Shown here piece after piece: positions 43,017 through 53,457 of a DNA stretch of 64,000 nt. The notes under the pieces are model-generated. The model searched no databases, was not told the origin of the DNA, and was given only the letters and a program-made list of their open reading frames with translations. Numbering within the stretch: the first letter of the stretch is position 1; every line of letters begins with the position of its first letter. The stretch is taken from positions 178,152 through 242,151 of the forward strand of contig NZ_BDDS01000007.1 of NCBI RefSeq assembly GCF_001653135.1, written 5' to 3'. This stretch comes from Pseudoalteromonas neustonica (GTDB taxonomy: Bacteria; Pseudomonadota; Gammaproteobacteria; Enterobacterales; Alteromonadaceae). A program made the position numbers and the translations under genes.

Positions 43017-43795
43017 TGTTTGATTTACTTCAAAAGCTAGGCCATAAAGCTTTAGGTCGTTTTGCGGCGTTAGGGCGTTCAACGCAAATGTTAGTTGGTG
43101 CCTTGTGGAATATACCTAACTTTAGAAAAGGTACCCCGCTATTAATTCGTCAGTTATACATGATAGGTTCGCAGTCACTGCTGATTATTATGGTGTCAGG
43201 GCTGTTTATAGGTATGGTGCTTGCGCTGCAAGGTTATACGGTTTTGGTGGGCTATGGTGCAGAAGATAGCTTGGGCCCGTTAGTGGCATTGAGCTTATTA
43301 CGAGAATTAGGCCCGGTAGTGACCGCATTATTATTTGCTGGGCGCGCAGGTAGTGCATTAACCGCCGAAATAGGGTTGATGAAAGCGACAGAGCAATTAT
43401 CGAGCCTTGAAATGATGGCAATTGATCCGCTTAAGCGTATTATTGCGCCGCGTTTTTGGGCTGGCTTTATCAGCATGCCATTACTGGCATTAATTTTCTC
43501 TGCGGTAGCAATAATTGGTGCGCATCTTGTTGGTGTTGATTGGCTAGGCGTAGATACCGGTAGCTTTTGGTCAATTATGCAATCTCAAGTATCGTTCCAA
43601 CAAGATATTTTAAATGGCATGATAAAAAGTTTTGTATTTGCCATCGTCGTTACTTGGATAGCACTTTATAAAGGATATGACTGCATACCGACTTCAGAGG
43701 GGATAAGTAAAGCAACGACAGAAACGGTTGTGCACTCATCGTTGGCTGTTTTAGGGTTTGATTTTATTTTGACTGCGGTAATGTTTACCAACTAA
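43016..43795 (+). CDS. mlaE: Phospholipid ABC transporter permease MlaE
   Basis: A 259-residue permease with five to six membrane helices. The conserved [37 protein letters not shown] and [20 protein letters not shown] blocks mark the family. It forms the membrane core of the Mla complex. 14 bases separate it from mlaD. Confidence 0.95.
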   Translation: MFDLLQKLGHKALGRFAALGRSTQMLVGALWNIPNFRKGTPLLIRQLYMIGSQSLLIIMVSGLFIGMVLALQGYTVLVGYGAEDSLGPLVALSLLRELGPVVTALLFAGRAGSALTAEIGLMKATEQLSSLEMMAIDPLKRIIAPRFWAGFISMPLLALIFSAVAIIGAHLVGVDWLGVDTGSFWSIMQSQVSFQQDILNGMIKSFVFAIVVTWIALYKGYDCIPTSEGISKATTETVVHSSLAVLGFDFILTAVMFTN

Positions 43796-43809
43796 TAAAG
43801 GTATAAATA

Positions 43810-44358
43810 ATGAATTCACGGAAATTAGAAATTTTAGTTGGCTTTTTTGTAGCGTTAGGAATTGCTGCATTTGCCATGTTGGCATTAAAGGTCGCAAACG
43901 CAGGGATCAGCGGTAGCGGTGAAACCTATCAGTTAAAAGCTAAATTTGAAAATATTGGCTCATTAAAAGCACGTGCGCCAATCAAGGTCGGTGGTGTTGT
44001 TATTGGCCGTGTTGAAGCTATCTCGGTTCATCCTCAGGAGTTTTTACCTGTGGTAGATATGACAATAGATGCCCTATATCAGTGTCGCTTTTCAGATACC
44101 AGTTCGGTTTCTATTTTAACGTCAGGTATTTTAGGCGAGCAGTATTTAGGTATTAACCCAGTGATAGCGCCTAAATCTGCAGAACAGCGCTGTATGGGTC
44201 AGGAAGTAACCAGTAACGATCAAGATTTAGGATTAGATGAATTATTTGGTGTCGAAAGTAAGGCACTAAATGATGGTGATTACATCACTGATACTAAGTC
44301 AGCATTAGTGCTTGAAGAGTTAATTGGGCAGTTTTTATTCAATCAAGGTGGCGAGTAA
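43810..44358 (+). CDS. mlaD: MCE-domain lipid-binding protein MlaD
   Basis: A 182-residue protein: one N-terminal membrane helix (ILVGFFVALGIAAFAMLALK) and a single MCE domain (ENIGSLKARAPIKVGGVVIG, SILTSGILGEQYLGI). MlaD hexamers bind phospholipid on the periplasmic side of MlaFE. Overall length is typical. Confidence 0.95.
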   Translation: MNSRKLEILVGFFVALGIAAFAMLALKVANAGISGSGETYQLKAKFENIGSLKARAPIKVGGVVIGRVEAISVHPQEFLPVVDMTIDALYQCRFSDTSSVSILTSGILGEQYLGINPVIAPKSAEQRCMGQEVTSNDQDLGLDELFGVESKALNDGDYITDTKSALVLEELIGQFLFNQGGE

Positions 44359-44364
44359 TTTATT

Positions 44365-45039
44365 ATGTTTAAAAAGTTTTTAATGGTTTTAGCGTTGACC
44401 GTCAGCGCCGTTAGTGTAGCCAGTGATGCAGTTGATTTGAAAGACCCATATAAAATGGTCCGCCAAGTATCTGATAACACTTTTCAGCGTATTACGCGCG
44501 ATCAGGCTTTAATTAAACAAGACAACGAGCACCTGCGTGTGATTGTTAGTGAAGAGCTTATGCCTTATATAGATTATAAGTATGCGGCATTACGTGTACT
44601 AGGCAGTCATGTATCAAAAGTGCGTGCAATTAAAGATCCAGCAGAGCAAAAGCAAGCAGTTGAAGACATTAAACGTTTTATTGATGTTTTTCAGCAGTAT
44701 TTAGTAGCGACTTATGCGGGGGTTTTTACTCAATACACTAATCAGCAAGTTGAGTTTGGCCAAAGTAAGGCGTTTGCAGGACAAGACGTCGTATTAGTTA
44801 AAACTAAAATTGTTGAGCCGGGTAAGCCAGAAATCAAAATAGATTTCAAAGTACGTGAAGATCGAAGTGGTGAATGGCGTGCTTATGATATGGTTGCTGA
44901 AGGTATTAGCTTACTAGATGCCAAGCAAAGTGAATTTCAAGGTATCTTGCGCCAGCAAGGTATTGAGCATGTAAGTAACTTACTAGAGCAAAAAAGCACA
45001 TTACCAGTGCAGTTTAGAGGTGAAGGTGGTGATGAGTAA
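44365..45039 (+). CDS. mlaC: Periplasmic phospholipid carrier MlaC
   Basis: A 224-residue protein with signal peptide (cleavage after SVASDA, about residue 22). The Tol-Tol-Ttg2 fold shows in MPYIDYKYAALRVLGSHV, FQQYLVATYAGVFTQYTNQQ and WRAYDMVAEGISLLDAKQSE. It ferries lipid between MlaA at the outer membrane and MlaFEDB. 8 bases overlap with mlaB. Confidence 0.94.
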   Translation: MFKKFLMVLALTVSAVSVASDAVDLKDPYKMVRQVSDNTFQRITRDQALIKQDNEHLRVIVSEELMPYIDYKYAALRVLGSHVSKVRAIKDPAEQKQAVEDIKRFIDVFQQYLVATYAGVFTQYTNQQVEFGQSKAFAGQDVVLVKTKIVEPGKPEIKIDFKVREDRSGEWRAYDMVAEGISLLDAKQSEFQGILRQQGIEHVSNLLEQKSTLPVQFRGEGGDE

Positions 45040-45325
45040 AGTCACCGTCACGAAACTCAGTGATGCGCAGTTTCGGGTCAGTGGAGAATTGACCCGAAAT
45101 TCAATTTCAGCTGAACCACTTGTTAATAAACACTCACAAAGTAACCATAAAACATGGTATTTTGACCTTTCTGAGGTATCTAGGGTTGACACGGCGGGCT
45201 TAGCTTGGTTAATTCACTCTTTCGCAGAATTAAAGCAACAAGGCATACGCCTTGAATTGCAAAATATCCCTGAACAATTGCAAAAATTAATGCAGTTGGG
45301 GCAGGTCACAAACCTATTTGAGTGA
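45032..45325 (+). CDS. mlaB: STAS-domain subunit MlaB
   Basis: A 97-residue STAS protein from [18 protein letters not shown]; an ATG-like start 12 bases earlier is less likely. [20 protein letters not shown] is the core STAS strand-helix with the conserved D-T-A-G-L. It binds MlaF and stimulates the transporter. It overlaps the mlaC stop. Confidence 0.93.
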   Translation: MSKVTVTKLSDAQFRVSGELTRNSISAEPLVNKHSQSNHKTWYFDLSEVSRVDTAGLAWLIHSFAELKQQGIRLELQNIPEQLQKLMQLGQVTNLFE

Positions 45326-45330
45326 GAGTT

Positions 45331-45588
45331 ATGGAAACTAGCCAAGTTGAAACTTTATTGCGCGACGAACTGCAATTAGCCGAAGTACATGTTAAAGCCA
45401 ACGGTAGTCATTATGAAGTGATTGCTGTAGGTGAATGTTTTGACGGGTTAAGCCGTGTAAAAAAACAACAGCTAGTTTATGGCCCGTTAATGAATACGAT
45501 TTCTGACGGCACGATCCATGCTGTATCGATTCGGGCTTTTACCCCGACAGAGTGGAAGCGCGAACAAAAATTCATTTTACCTCAATAA
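45331..45588 (+). CDS. ibaG: BolA-family protein IbaG
   Basis: An 85-residue BolA-like protein from ATG 45331 ([14 protein letters not shown]). [20 protein letters not shown] and [14 protein letters not shown] are the family core; IbaG/YrbA partners with monothiol glutaredoxin on iron-sulfur handling. Position between mlaB and murA is as in E. coli. Confidence 0.94.
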   Translation: METSQVETLLRDELQLAEVHVKANGSHYEVIAVGECFDGLSRVKKQQLVYGPLMNTISDGTIHAVSIRAFTPTEWKREQKFILPQ

Positions 45589-46860
<1,272 letters not shown>

Positions 46861-46863
46861 GTG

Positions 46864-46903
46864 GTTCTAGGTCCTAGGGTTCCAGGGTCCTAGGACCCTA
46901 GGT
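46864..46903. repeat. CCTAGG-rich palindromic heptamer repeat between murA and degS
   Basis: Units roughly CTAGGTC, CTAGGGT, TCCAGGG, TCCTAGG, ACCCTAGG follow the murA stop. They contain the perfect 14-base palindrome GGGTCCTAGGACCC and end in TTTTTATA, so it may double as a terminator for the convergent genes. Confidence 0.7.
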
Positions 46904-46905
46904 TT

Positions 46906-48012
46906 TTATAACTTGGTTTCTAGCTCTGCAACTGTCAGCATTACTTTTTGAATTTTTCCGTCACGATAAAGCTCAAACTCAATTTTTTCACCGGGTTCTG
47001 AGTTTCCTATGGTACTCAATGTTTGTTGTGGGTTAGATACGCTCACCCCCGCAATTTTAATAACAATATCTTGCTCTTTGATGCCCGCTTGCCATGCTGG
47101 ACCTAACGGGTCTAAATTAGTAATACGCAGCCCTGAAACCGGTGTAAAGTTATCACTTACTTCTTTGCCAGTCGTATCTACGGCAGTACCCGTAAAGCCT
47201 AAGTAACCTCTAACAACACGACCATGGCGGATCAGTTTATCCATAACTTCTTTCGCCAATGAATAAGGCACAGCAAAGAAAATACCCTGAATATCTAAAT
47301 TCTCACGGGTTTTAAATTGTGCGGAAGTAATGCCTACCAAGTCGCCATTGGAATTAACCAGTGCACCACCTGAATTACCGACATTAATCGCAGCATCCAT
47401 TTGTAGCAGGTTATTATAGGGACTATCGGTGATTTTTTGCTTACCTGTAGCACTTATAATCCCTTGGGTAATTGTTTGGCCAAGGTTTAATGGGTTACCT
47501 ATTGCCAGCACTACATCACCAACGCGGGGCGAGAATCGCTCACTGATTGGAATAACAGGCAAATGCTCTACATTAATTTTTAATAACGCTAAATCAGTAA
47601 TGGTATCAAAGCCAATTAACTGCACATCAAAAAAGCGTCGGCCATCGGTTAAAATTACAATAATTTGATCAGCATTATTAATGACATGATAGTTCGTTAA
47701 AATGTACCCGTCACTAGACATTATTACCCCTGAACCTAACTCCCTTACGGTATTTTGGCGCTTATAACGAGGTTGGCTAGAAATGCTTTCTGAAAAGATA
47801 GTGACAACAGAAGGTGCAGCACGTTGCACTGCATCAGCAAAGCTAAGATGTTGTGCACTCATTGCGCTGGGCAAGGGGACGTTAGGTAATAGTGACGCTC
47901 GCATGTTAGGGCTAAAAAACACCACTAAAAACGCAATCCCAAGGCCTGCAAAAAGTGGTGGAAGGACAAACTTAAAGAATTTCAGCACGGTTTTCTTATT
48001 ATTAGTGGGCAT
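46906..48012 (-). CDS. degS: Inner-membrane serine protease DegS
   Basis: A 368-residue HtrA protein with one N-terminal membrane anchor (about residues 15-33) instead of a cleaved signal, and one PDZ domain (about 265-360), the DegS layout. Triad: His109 (TNYHV), Asp140 (TITDLALLK), Ser214 (GNSGGALVN). It senses misfolded porins and cuts RseA to free sigma-E. It follows degQ with a terminator between. Confidence 0.94.
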   Translation of the reverse strand: MPTNNKKTVLKFFKFVLPPLFAGLGIAFLVVFFSPNMRASLLPNVPLPSAMSAQHLSFADAVQRAAPSVVTIFSESISSQPRYKRQNTVRELGSGVIMSSDGYILTNYHVINNADQIIVILTDGRRFFDVQLIGFDTITDLALLKINVEHLPVIPISERFSPRVGDVVLAIGNPLNLGQTITQGIISATGKQKITDSPYNNLLQMDAAINVGNSGGALVNSNGDLVGITSAQFKTRENLDIQGIFFAVPYSLAKEVMDKLIRHGRVVRGYLGFTGTAVDTTGKEVSDNFTPVSGLRITNLDPLGPAWQAGIKEQDIVIKIAGVSVSNPQQTLSTIGNSEPGEKIEFELYRDGKIQKVMLTVAELETKL

Positions 48013-48030
48013 TCCCTTTATGATGGCACA

Positions 48031-48067
48031 AAAAAAATAACAGCGGCAAGTGCCACTGTTATTTTTT
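48031..48067 (-). terminator. Terminator between degQ and degS
   Basis: AATAACAGcGGCA / TGCCaCTGTTATT with A and T runs on both sides. It suggests degS has its own promoter. Confidence 0.8.
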
Positions 48068-48090
48068 ATGTTATTAAATGTGTTTATTGC

Positions 48091-49443
48091 TTACTGAATG
48101 AGTACAAATACAGATTCGCGGCCTCGTTTTACGCCAAGTACAATATTTCCCTTGGTGTTTTCGATGATTTTGTTCATATCACGAATCGATTCGACGCGTT
48201 GACGATTCACTTGCATAATAATGTCGCCTTCCTCAAGTCCCACTCTTGCTGATGGAGAACGAGGATCGACAGATGTTAATTCAATTCCTTTAGCGCCATT
48301 TTTCTGTACGCTTTCGAGAGTTGCACCTTGGAATGCAGGATGTAGTTCATCACCAGCGGCTGTTAGACCTGCTGCACCATCAAGAGTTACTTTTATCGTT
48401 TTGATTTTACCATCGCGATAAATTCCCAATTTAACTTTTTTACCTTCGCCCAGAGTCGCAATTTTACTGCGTAGCTCATGGAAGCCACTTATATCTGTGC
48501 CATCTATACTAACAATTACATCACCTGCTTGGATCCCTGCTTTACTTGCAGCTGAATCATCAGTGACCTTCATCACATAAGCACCTTGTTTTACATCTAG
48601 CTTTTGCGCTTTGGCAAGGCCTGCATCGAGAGGGCGGCCAGATATACCTAATGAGCCTCTACGTACTTCGCCATGTTCAACAATTTGATCGACGAGGTTT
48701 TTCATCATATTGGAAGGAATTGCAAAGCCAATCCCTACATTACCACCAGATGCGCCTAAAATAGCGGTATTAATACCAATCAACTCGCCATTTAAGTTAA
48801 CCAATGCGCCACCGGAATTACCTTGGTTTATAGCTGCATCAGTTTGAATGAAGTCTTCGTAGCCTTCTATATTTAAGCCGCTGCGGCCAAGAGCGCTAAC
48901 GATTCCTGATGTTACCGTATGACTCAAGCCAAATGGGTTACCAATCGCCACCGCAAAGTCACCAACGCGAAGTTGATCAGAGTTAGCAAGTTTCACTTCG
49001 ATTAAGTCTTCAGCGTCTATTTGTAAAAGGGCGATATCGGATTCTTTATCGCTGCCAATTTTCTTCGCTTCATATTCACGGCCATCTTCAAGTGTAACAA
49101 GCATGGTTTGCGCATCTTGTACTACATGGTTGTTTGTAACAACGTAACCTTCTTTGGCGTCAATAATTACACCGGAGCCTAAACCGCTAAATTGGCGCTT
49201 TTGGCTGCGCGGTTGTGGATTGCCAAAAAAGAAGTCGAGCGGGTCACCGCGACGGCGCACTTCTTTTGAACCAGAAACTTGGATACTGACAACACCAGGC
49301 GTTATTTGTTCTAGCATGGGCGCTAAAGTTGGTAATTGTTGACCATTTACTGCGATAGGCATTTTAGCCACTGAGATTGCAGGGGTTAATAACAAGCTGG
49401 CAGATACCATAGCTGCACTGATTAACGATAATTTCATTTTCAT
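48091..49443 (-). CDS. degQ: Periplasmic serine endoprotease DegQ/DegP-like
   Basis: A 450-residue Do-family protease with cleaved signal (near SVAKM, residue 26) and two PDZ domains (about 255-345 and 360-448). Triad: His106 (TNNHVVQD), Asp136 (KESDIALLQ), Ser210 (QGNSGGALVN). The short LA loop region (RRRGDPLDFFFGNPQPRSQK) and 450-residue length favour DegQ over DegP. It degrades or refolds envelope proteins. The space to the upstream hairpin is only about 40 bases. Confidence 0.93.
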   Translation of the reverse strand: MKMKLSLISAAMVSASLLLTPAISVAKMPIAVNGQQLPTLAPMLEQITPGVVSIQVSGSKEVRRRGDPLDFFFGNPQPRSQKRQFSGLGSGVIIDAKEGYVVTNNHVVQDAQTMLVTLEDGREYEAKKIGSDKESDIALLQIDAEDLIEVKLANSDQLRVGDFAVAIGNPFGLSHTVTSGIVSALGRSGLNIEGYEDFIQTDAAINQGNSGGALVNLNGELIGINTAILGASGGNVGIGFAIPSNMMKNLVDQIVEHGEVRRGSLGISGRPLDAGLAKAQKLDVKQGAYVMKVTDDSAASKAGIQAGDVIVSIDGTDISGFHELRSKIATLGEGKKVKLGIYRDGKIKTIKVTLDGAAGLTAAGDELHPAFQGATLESVQKNGAKGIELTSVDPRSPSARVGLEEGDIIMQVNRQRVESIRDMNKIIENTKGNIVLGVKRGRESVFVLIQ

Positions 49444-49481
49444 AGTCAGGGTTTACTCCACTTTACAGAAAAAGCACACAC

Positions 49482-49507
49482 AAAAAAGGCTGCAAATGCA
49501 GCCTTTT
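49482..49507 (-). terminator. Terminator-like hairpin upstream of degQ
   Basis: AAGGCTGCA / TGCAGCCTT with a T run on the minus strand, starting 39 bases before the degQ ATG. It either ends zapG transcripts or acts as an attenuator in the degQ leader. Bases 49508-49645 hold nothing recognisable. Confidence 0.65.
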
Positions 49508-49645
49508 ATCAATGTTGTATCTAATGCACTGGAAAATATATTTCAGTGTCTTTAGGTATGCATATAAAACATAAGCTGCTCTATCTACAGACTATGGGGT
49601 CAAATAAAAGTTCATCAAGACACTTTAGAATATTTGAAATTACTA

Positions 49646-49909
49646 GGGCGTGTTGACCTTTGTGGATTGAAATTTGTTCAATCTAGGGGCGATTTAATCG
49701 CGGCGCGAGGTTTGTAACCTAGCGGGCTAAGTAAAAACCGAGCAACAAAGAGTCAATCGCCCCTAGGAAGAACCCTTTGGGCAGCGCATGTTTGGCATTT
49801 ATACTGCGTTATCGCTTATTTATGGGGAACAACCACACTGCATAGGCGCTGCCTTGTCTAAATACCAAACATACTGCTGCAAAATCAATCACGAAAGGTC
49901 AACGCGCCC
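49646..49909. mobile_element. 264-bp MITE-like element with about 30-bp terminal inverted repeats and TA flanks
   Basis: Left end GGGCGTGTTGACCTTTGTGG ATTGA matches the reverse complement of the right end, GGGCGCGTTGACCTTTCGTG ATTGA, with few changes. A TA dinucleotide lies immediately outside both ends (49644-49645 and 49910-49911), the target duplication of IS630/Tc1-mariner elements. The interior has no ORF of note; it contains a second inverted pair CTAGGGGCGATT / AATCGCCCCTAG (49682-49770). No transposase is encoded. Confidence 0.8.
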
Positions 49910-50352
49910 TAAGACGCTTTCGCTGATTCAGGCTCTTTATTCTCGCCTGCAAATAACCCTGACTCACCTGATACATAGTCAGCTGGTTGTGCATGAGCAG
50001 ATGAGCGATCGCTCTGACGCTCTTTTAATGAGCGTTGTAATTGTTCTGTGGTTTCTTTAGAGAAAAATGGTTCAGCAGGGTGCTGCTTTTTATCATTAAC
50101 GAGTAATTTGTTTGTTTCTTCAACGTGATCAAGTAGCTGATCATAATTGTCTTTCATCTTATTAACGAGCTTACCTGTACTTGCTAGATGATCGGCAACA
50201 TCTTGACGGTATTGCTCAAGTGCATTTTTTGCCTGTTCAGCCTGTTGTTCTAGCTCATCTTGTTTAAATTGCTTTTTAGTTACAAATGCGCCGAGGAAAA
50301 ACGCCGCAACTGCCACAATAATAATAATGCCGATCCAAGTAACTGTACCCAT
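49909..50352 (-). CDS. zapG: Cell-division/envelope protein ZapG (YhcB, DUF1043)
   Basis: A 147-residue protein from MGTVTWIGIIIIVAVAAFFL; the frame extends 18 codons upstream without family support and AGGGGT lies before ATG 50352. One N-terminal membrane helix is followed by a long coiled coil (residues 30-95: LEQQAEQAKNALEQYRQDVA). YhcB/ZapG helps coordinate division and envelope growth. The stop TAG is formed with the end of the MITE-like element. Divergent from zapE, as yhcB and yhcM are in E. coli. Confidence 0.9.
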   Translation of the reverse strand: MGTVTWIGIIIIVAVAAFFLGAFVTKKQFKQDELEQQAEQAKNALEQYRQDVADHLASTGKLVNKMKDNYDQLLDHVEETNKLLVNDKKQHPAEPFFSKETTEQLQRSLKERQSDRSSAHAQPADYVSGESGLFAGENKEPESAKAS

Positions 50353-50495
50353 AAATTCTACCCCTTTGGGAAAATAACTAAAATTACGCATAAAGCGTAT
50401 ATTCAAAAATAATTTCTGCTGCGGATAATATACCCCGAGTTACGATGCGTGTTAATATATTGCGCAAATTAAACCGTGTTTTATTGTAATAATCT

Positions 50496-51584
50496 ATGAC
50501 TCCTTGGCAAAAATACCAACAAGATCTACAGCGTGATGACTTTGTTTATGATGCCGCACAAGAAAATGCAGTGCGTCACCTACAAAGGTTATACGATGAT
50601 TTAACGACTCAAAAACCTGCGACTCAAGGTTGGTTTGCGAAGCTATTTAGTAAAGATAGCACGGCTCCTATAAAAGGTTTGTACTTTTGGGGTGGTGTGG
50701 GTCGCGGTAAAACCTATTTAGTCGACACCTTTTATGAGGCGCTACCGGGAACACGGAAAATGCGCGTGCATTTCCATCGCTTTATGCACCGTGTTCACGA
50801 TGAGCTTAAAAAGCTCAATAAAACGGCTGATCCACTTGAAGTGGTGGCTGATATTCTCAAAGCTGAAACTGACATTATCTGCTTTGACGAATTTTTTGTA
50901 CAAGACATCACAGATGCCATGCTACTTGGCGGTTTAATGGAAGCATTATTTGCTCGTGGTATCGTTTTAGTGGCAACGTCCAATATTGTGCCTGACGAAT
51001 TATATCGCAATGGCCTGCAGCGAGCTCGTTTTTTACCAGCAATAGCACTCGTAAATGCAAACACTGAAATTGTGAATGTGGATTCGGGTATTGATTACCG
51101 ATTACGTACTTTGGAGCAGGCTGAGATATTTCATAGTCCGTTGGATGAGCAAGCTGATAAAAACTTGTTTGAGTATTTTGATAAGCTATCGCCAGAGCCT
51201 GGCAAGCTCGATACTTCTATACAAATAGAAGGGCGAATGATCAAAACCCGCAAAGTATCCGATTGTATTGTGATGTTTGATTTTGCTGAGCTATGTGAAA
51301 GCGCACGTAGCCAAGTTGATTACATGGAAATAAGCCGACTATATAATACGGTGATTTTATCGAACGTAAAACAACTCGGGCAAAGTAATGATGATGCAGC
51401 ACGTCGCTTTATTGCATTGGTCGATGAGTTTTACGAGCGCCACGTAACATTGATCATCTCAGCAGAAAAACCAATCACTGAGTTATACACGCAAGGAAAT
51501 CTTAATTTTGAGTTCAAGCGTTGTATTAGTCGATTGCAAGAAATGCAGTCGTTAGAGTATTTAGCAAGAGAGCATTTGGCGTAG
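50496..51584 (+). CDS. zapE: Cell division ATPase ZapE (AFG1-like)
   Basis: A 362-residue P-loop ATPase. Walker A GGVGRGKTYLVD (66-77), Walker B TDIICFDEFFVQDITDAM, sensor VATSNIVPDELY and RMHFHRF-like MRVHFHRFMHRVHDEL are present. ZapE binds FtsZ and modulates the Z ring under stress. Heptamer repeats follow its stop. Confidence 0.95.
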   Translation: MTPWQKYQQDLQRDDFVYDAAQENAVRHLQRLYDDLTTQKPATQGWFAKLFSKDSTAPIKGLYFWGGVGRGKTYLVDTFYEALPGTRKMRVHFHRFMHRVHDELKKLNKTADPLEVVADILKAETDIICFDEFFVQDITDAMLLGGLMEALFARGIVLVATSNIVPDELYRNGLQRARFLPAIALVNANTEIVNVDSGIDYRLRTLEQAEIFHSPLDEQADKNLFEYFDKLSPEPGKLDTSIQIEGRMIKTRKVSDCIVMFDFAELCESARSQVDYMEISRLYNTVILSNVKQLGQSNDDAARRFIALVDEFYERHVTLIISAEKPITELYTQGNLNFEFKRCISRLQEMQSLEYLAREHLA

Positions 51585-51589
51585 CTTGA

Positions 51590-51624
51590 GCCGTCAGCCG
51601 TCAGCCGTCAGCCGTCAGCCGTCA
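51590..51624. repeat. 7-bp tandem repeat (GCCGTCA) x5
   Basis: Five perfect GCCGTCA copies start 6 bases after the zapE stop. The same heptamer family occurs at 28487. Confidence 0.93.
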
Positions 51625-51672
51625 GTTAAGGCAAGCTTTTCTTGACACGTAAGTTAATACGAACAAAATTGA

Positions 51673-51721
51673 CAGCTTACAGCTTACAGCTTACAGCTTA
51701 CAGCTTACAGCTTACAGCTTA
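51673..51721. repeat. 7-bp tandem repeat (CAGCTTA) x7
   Basis: Seven perfect CAGCTTA copies, 48 bases after the GCCGTCA array and before the rplM promoter. Two different heptamer arrays thus share one intergenic region. Confidence 0.95.
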
Positions 51722-51774
51722 TAGAACAAATTTCTTGCGGAAAAAACAACCGTTGAGTAGCAATGTGGTAAAAG

Positions 51775-51786
51775 TGCTGGTATACT
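51775..51786 (+). promoter_or_regulatory. Probable rplM-rpsI promoter (extended -10)
   Basis: TGCTGGTATACTCCC has a near-consensus -10 (TATACT) preceded by TG-like bases; no good -35 is at 17 bases. It would give a leader of about 150 bases before the rplM ATG, long enough for autoregulation by L13. Confidence 0.5.
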
Positions 51787-51943
51787 CCCGCGTCTGCCAC
51801 GTTGCGTTCTATTGCCTTCATTAGATTAGCCTCTTTTGAATGGCGCACAAGTCTTAAACTCGAAGGGGTTGGAGCAAACATTTAGAGCGGTAATTAATAA
51901 TAATTACCTGTGGTTTTAATTGAAAAACATTGGATTTTTATAA

Positions 51944-52372
51944 ATGAAAACGTTTGTTGCTAAACCGGAAACAGTAAAACGTGACTGGTATGTAGTTGAC
52001 GCTGAAGGTAAAACTTTAGGTCGTATCGCTACTGAAATCGCTCATCGCCTACGCGGTAAGCATAAAGTTGAATATACACCGCACGTAGATACTGGTGATT
52101 ATATCATCGTTATCAACGCTGAAAAAGTTACTGTAACTGGTAACAAATTCAAAAACAAAGTGTACTATTCACACTCTGGTTTTCCAGGTGGTCTTAAGTC
52201 TACTACTTTTGATAAACTTCAAGCTGCAAAGCCTGAAATGATCATCGAGAAGGCTGTTAAGGGCATGTTGCCACGTGGTCCTTTAGGCCGCGCAATGTAC
52301 CGTAAACTTAAGGTTTACACTGGTACTGAGCACAACCATGCTGCACAACAGCCTCAGGTTCTAGACATTTAA
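51944..52372 (+). CDS. rplM: 50S ribosomal protein L13
   Basis: A 142-residue protein of exact family length. [37 protein letters not shown] and [20 protein letters not shown] are the conserved blocks. It is an early assembly protein of the large subunit. Followed after 11 bases by rpsI, the universal pair. Confidence 0.98.
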   Translation: MKTFVAKPETVKRDWYVVDAEGKTLGRIATEIAHRLRGKHKVEYTPHVDTGDYIIVINAEKVTVTGNKFKNKVYYSHSGFPGGLKSTTFDKLQAAKPEMIIEKAVKGMLPRGPLGRAMYRKLKVYTGTEHNHAAQQPQVLDI

Positions 52373-52383
52373 GGAGCACTAAC

Positions 52384-52773
52384 ATGGCAAATCAATACTA
52401 CGGTACAGGTCGTCGTAAAAGTTCAAGTGCTCGCGTATTCTTACGCCCAGGCACTGGTAACATCGTAATCAACAATCGCTCTTTAGAAGAGTATTTTGGT
52501 CGCGATACAGCACGCATGGTTGTTCATCAAGCTCTTGGGCTTGTTGATATGACTGAAAAGTTTGATCTTTACATCACCGTTTCTGGTGGTGGTACTACTG
52601 GTCAAGCTGGTGCTATCCGTCACGGTATCACTCGTGCACTTATGGAGTTTGACGAGTCATTACGTCCACAACTTCGTAAAGCAGGTTTCGTTACACGTGA
52701 TGCACGTAAAGTTGAGCGTAAGAAAGTGGGTCTTAAGAAAGCGCGTAAGCGTCCACAGTTCTCAAAACGTTAA
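52384..52773 (+). CDS. rpsI: 30S ribosomal protein S9
   Basis: A 129-residue protein. [19 protein letters not shown] is the start of S9; the tail [12 protein letters not shown] reaches the P-site tRNA. RBS AAGGAG. Second gene of the rplM operon, closed by a terminator 23 bases on. Confidence 0.98.
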   Translation: MANQYYGTGRRKSSSARVFLRPGTGNIVINNRSLEEYFGRDTARMVVHQALGLVDMTEKFDLYITVSGGGTTGQAGAIRHGITRALMEFDESLRPQLRKAGFVTRDARKVERKKVGLKKARKRPQFSKR

Positions 52774-52795
52774 TATTTACGTTATCAAGAATTCA

Positions 52796-52823
52796 AAAAC
52801 CCAGCTTATGCTGGGTTTTTTGT
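52796..52823 (+). terminator. Terminator of rplM-rpsI
   Basis: AAAACCCAGC / GCTGGGTTTTTT around TTAT, then TGTTTTTT. Confidence 0.92.
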
Positions 52824-53457
52824 TTTTTAGAGCTATAAAAGCTAGCGAGAGTAAAGTTAGCGAGTAGTACAGTGTCAACCAATACACCGTAGCGTGGGTT
52901 GGGTATCACGAAACCCATGGGTAAAAGAACGCCACGAACACTTTAAAGCTCAGTGTACCCTTTGAAACAGAAATCTACAGTATTAGAAAACTCGCACTTT
53001 TTATAAGTAACCAGCAAACTCGTATTAAATATACGCCTAATAATTAACCTACTACTGCCTTTCCTGCGTATAACTCTAAAAAAAGTTCAATAATTATCAT
53101 AATTAGTGTAAATCCGTCAGTTAATTGATGAATTTTTTTGCTACAATTGTCTGGCAAGTAATGTGAGTGAGTTCAACAGCACCATGTGCAGTTTTTCTGC
53201 TTCCTCTTAGTGAGGTTGATCTTGGTCAGTATATTGTTTTTGTAAAAGTCATATCATAGAGACGGCTCTATGCTCGAGCTAACTTAGTCAATTAGTTGAT
53301 AAAGTCGGGATTATTCGAGCATGAGGCTGTTAATAACCTTGTTTTAGTCAGGGGTTTTAATTATGATCGCTTCTATTTTAAAATTTCGAAAAATTAACCT
53401 GCTGTAACTGATGTTCTCAATATGGCAAGTGTTGAGAATCATAGTGGAGATAAGTGG
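52824..53457. other. Gene-free petABC upstream region
   Basis: No ORF of more than about 15 codons with a ribosome site and no REP copies. A separated inverted repeat ATGCTCGA (53270-53277) / TCGAGCAT (53315-53322) lies in what may be the petA leader, and TACAAT near 53140 is a possible -10. A start for petA at 53422 is open but lacks a good ribosome site. Confidence 0.5.

Noticed and set aside
51642..51824. 60-codon ORF with LTAYSLQ repeats
   Set aside because: It is the translation of the CAGCTTA heptamer array, has no ribosome site and overlaps the rplM promoter.
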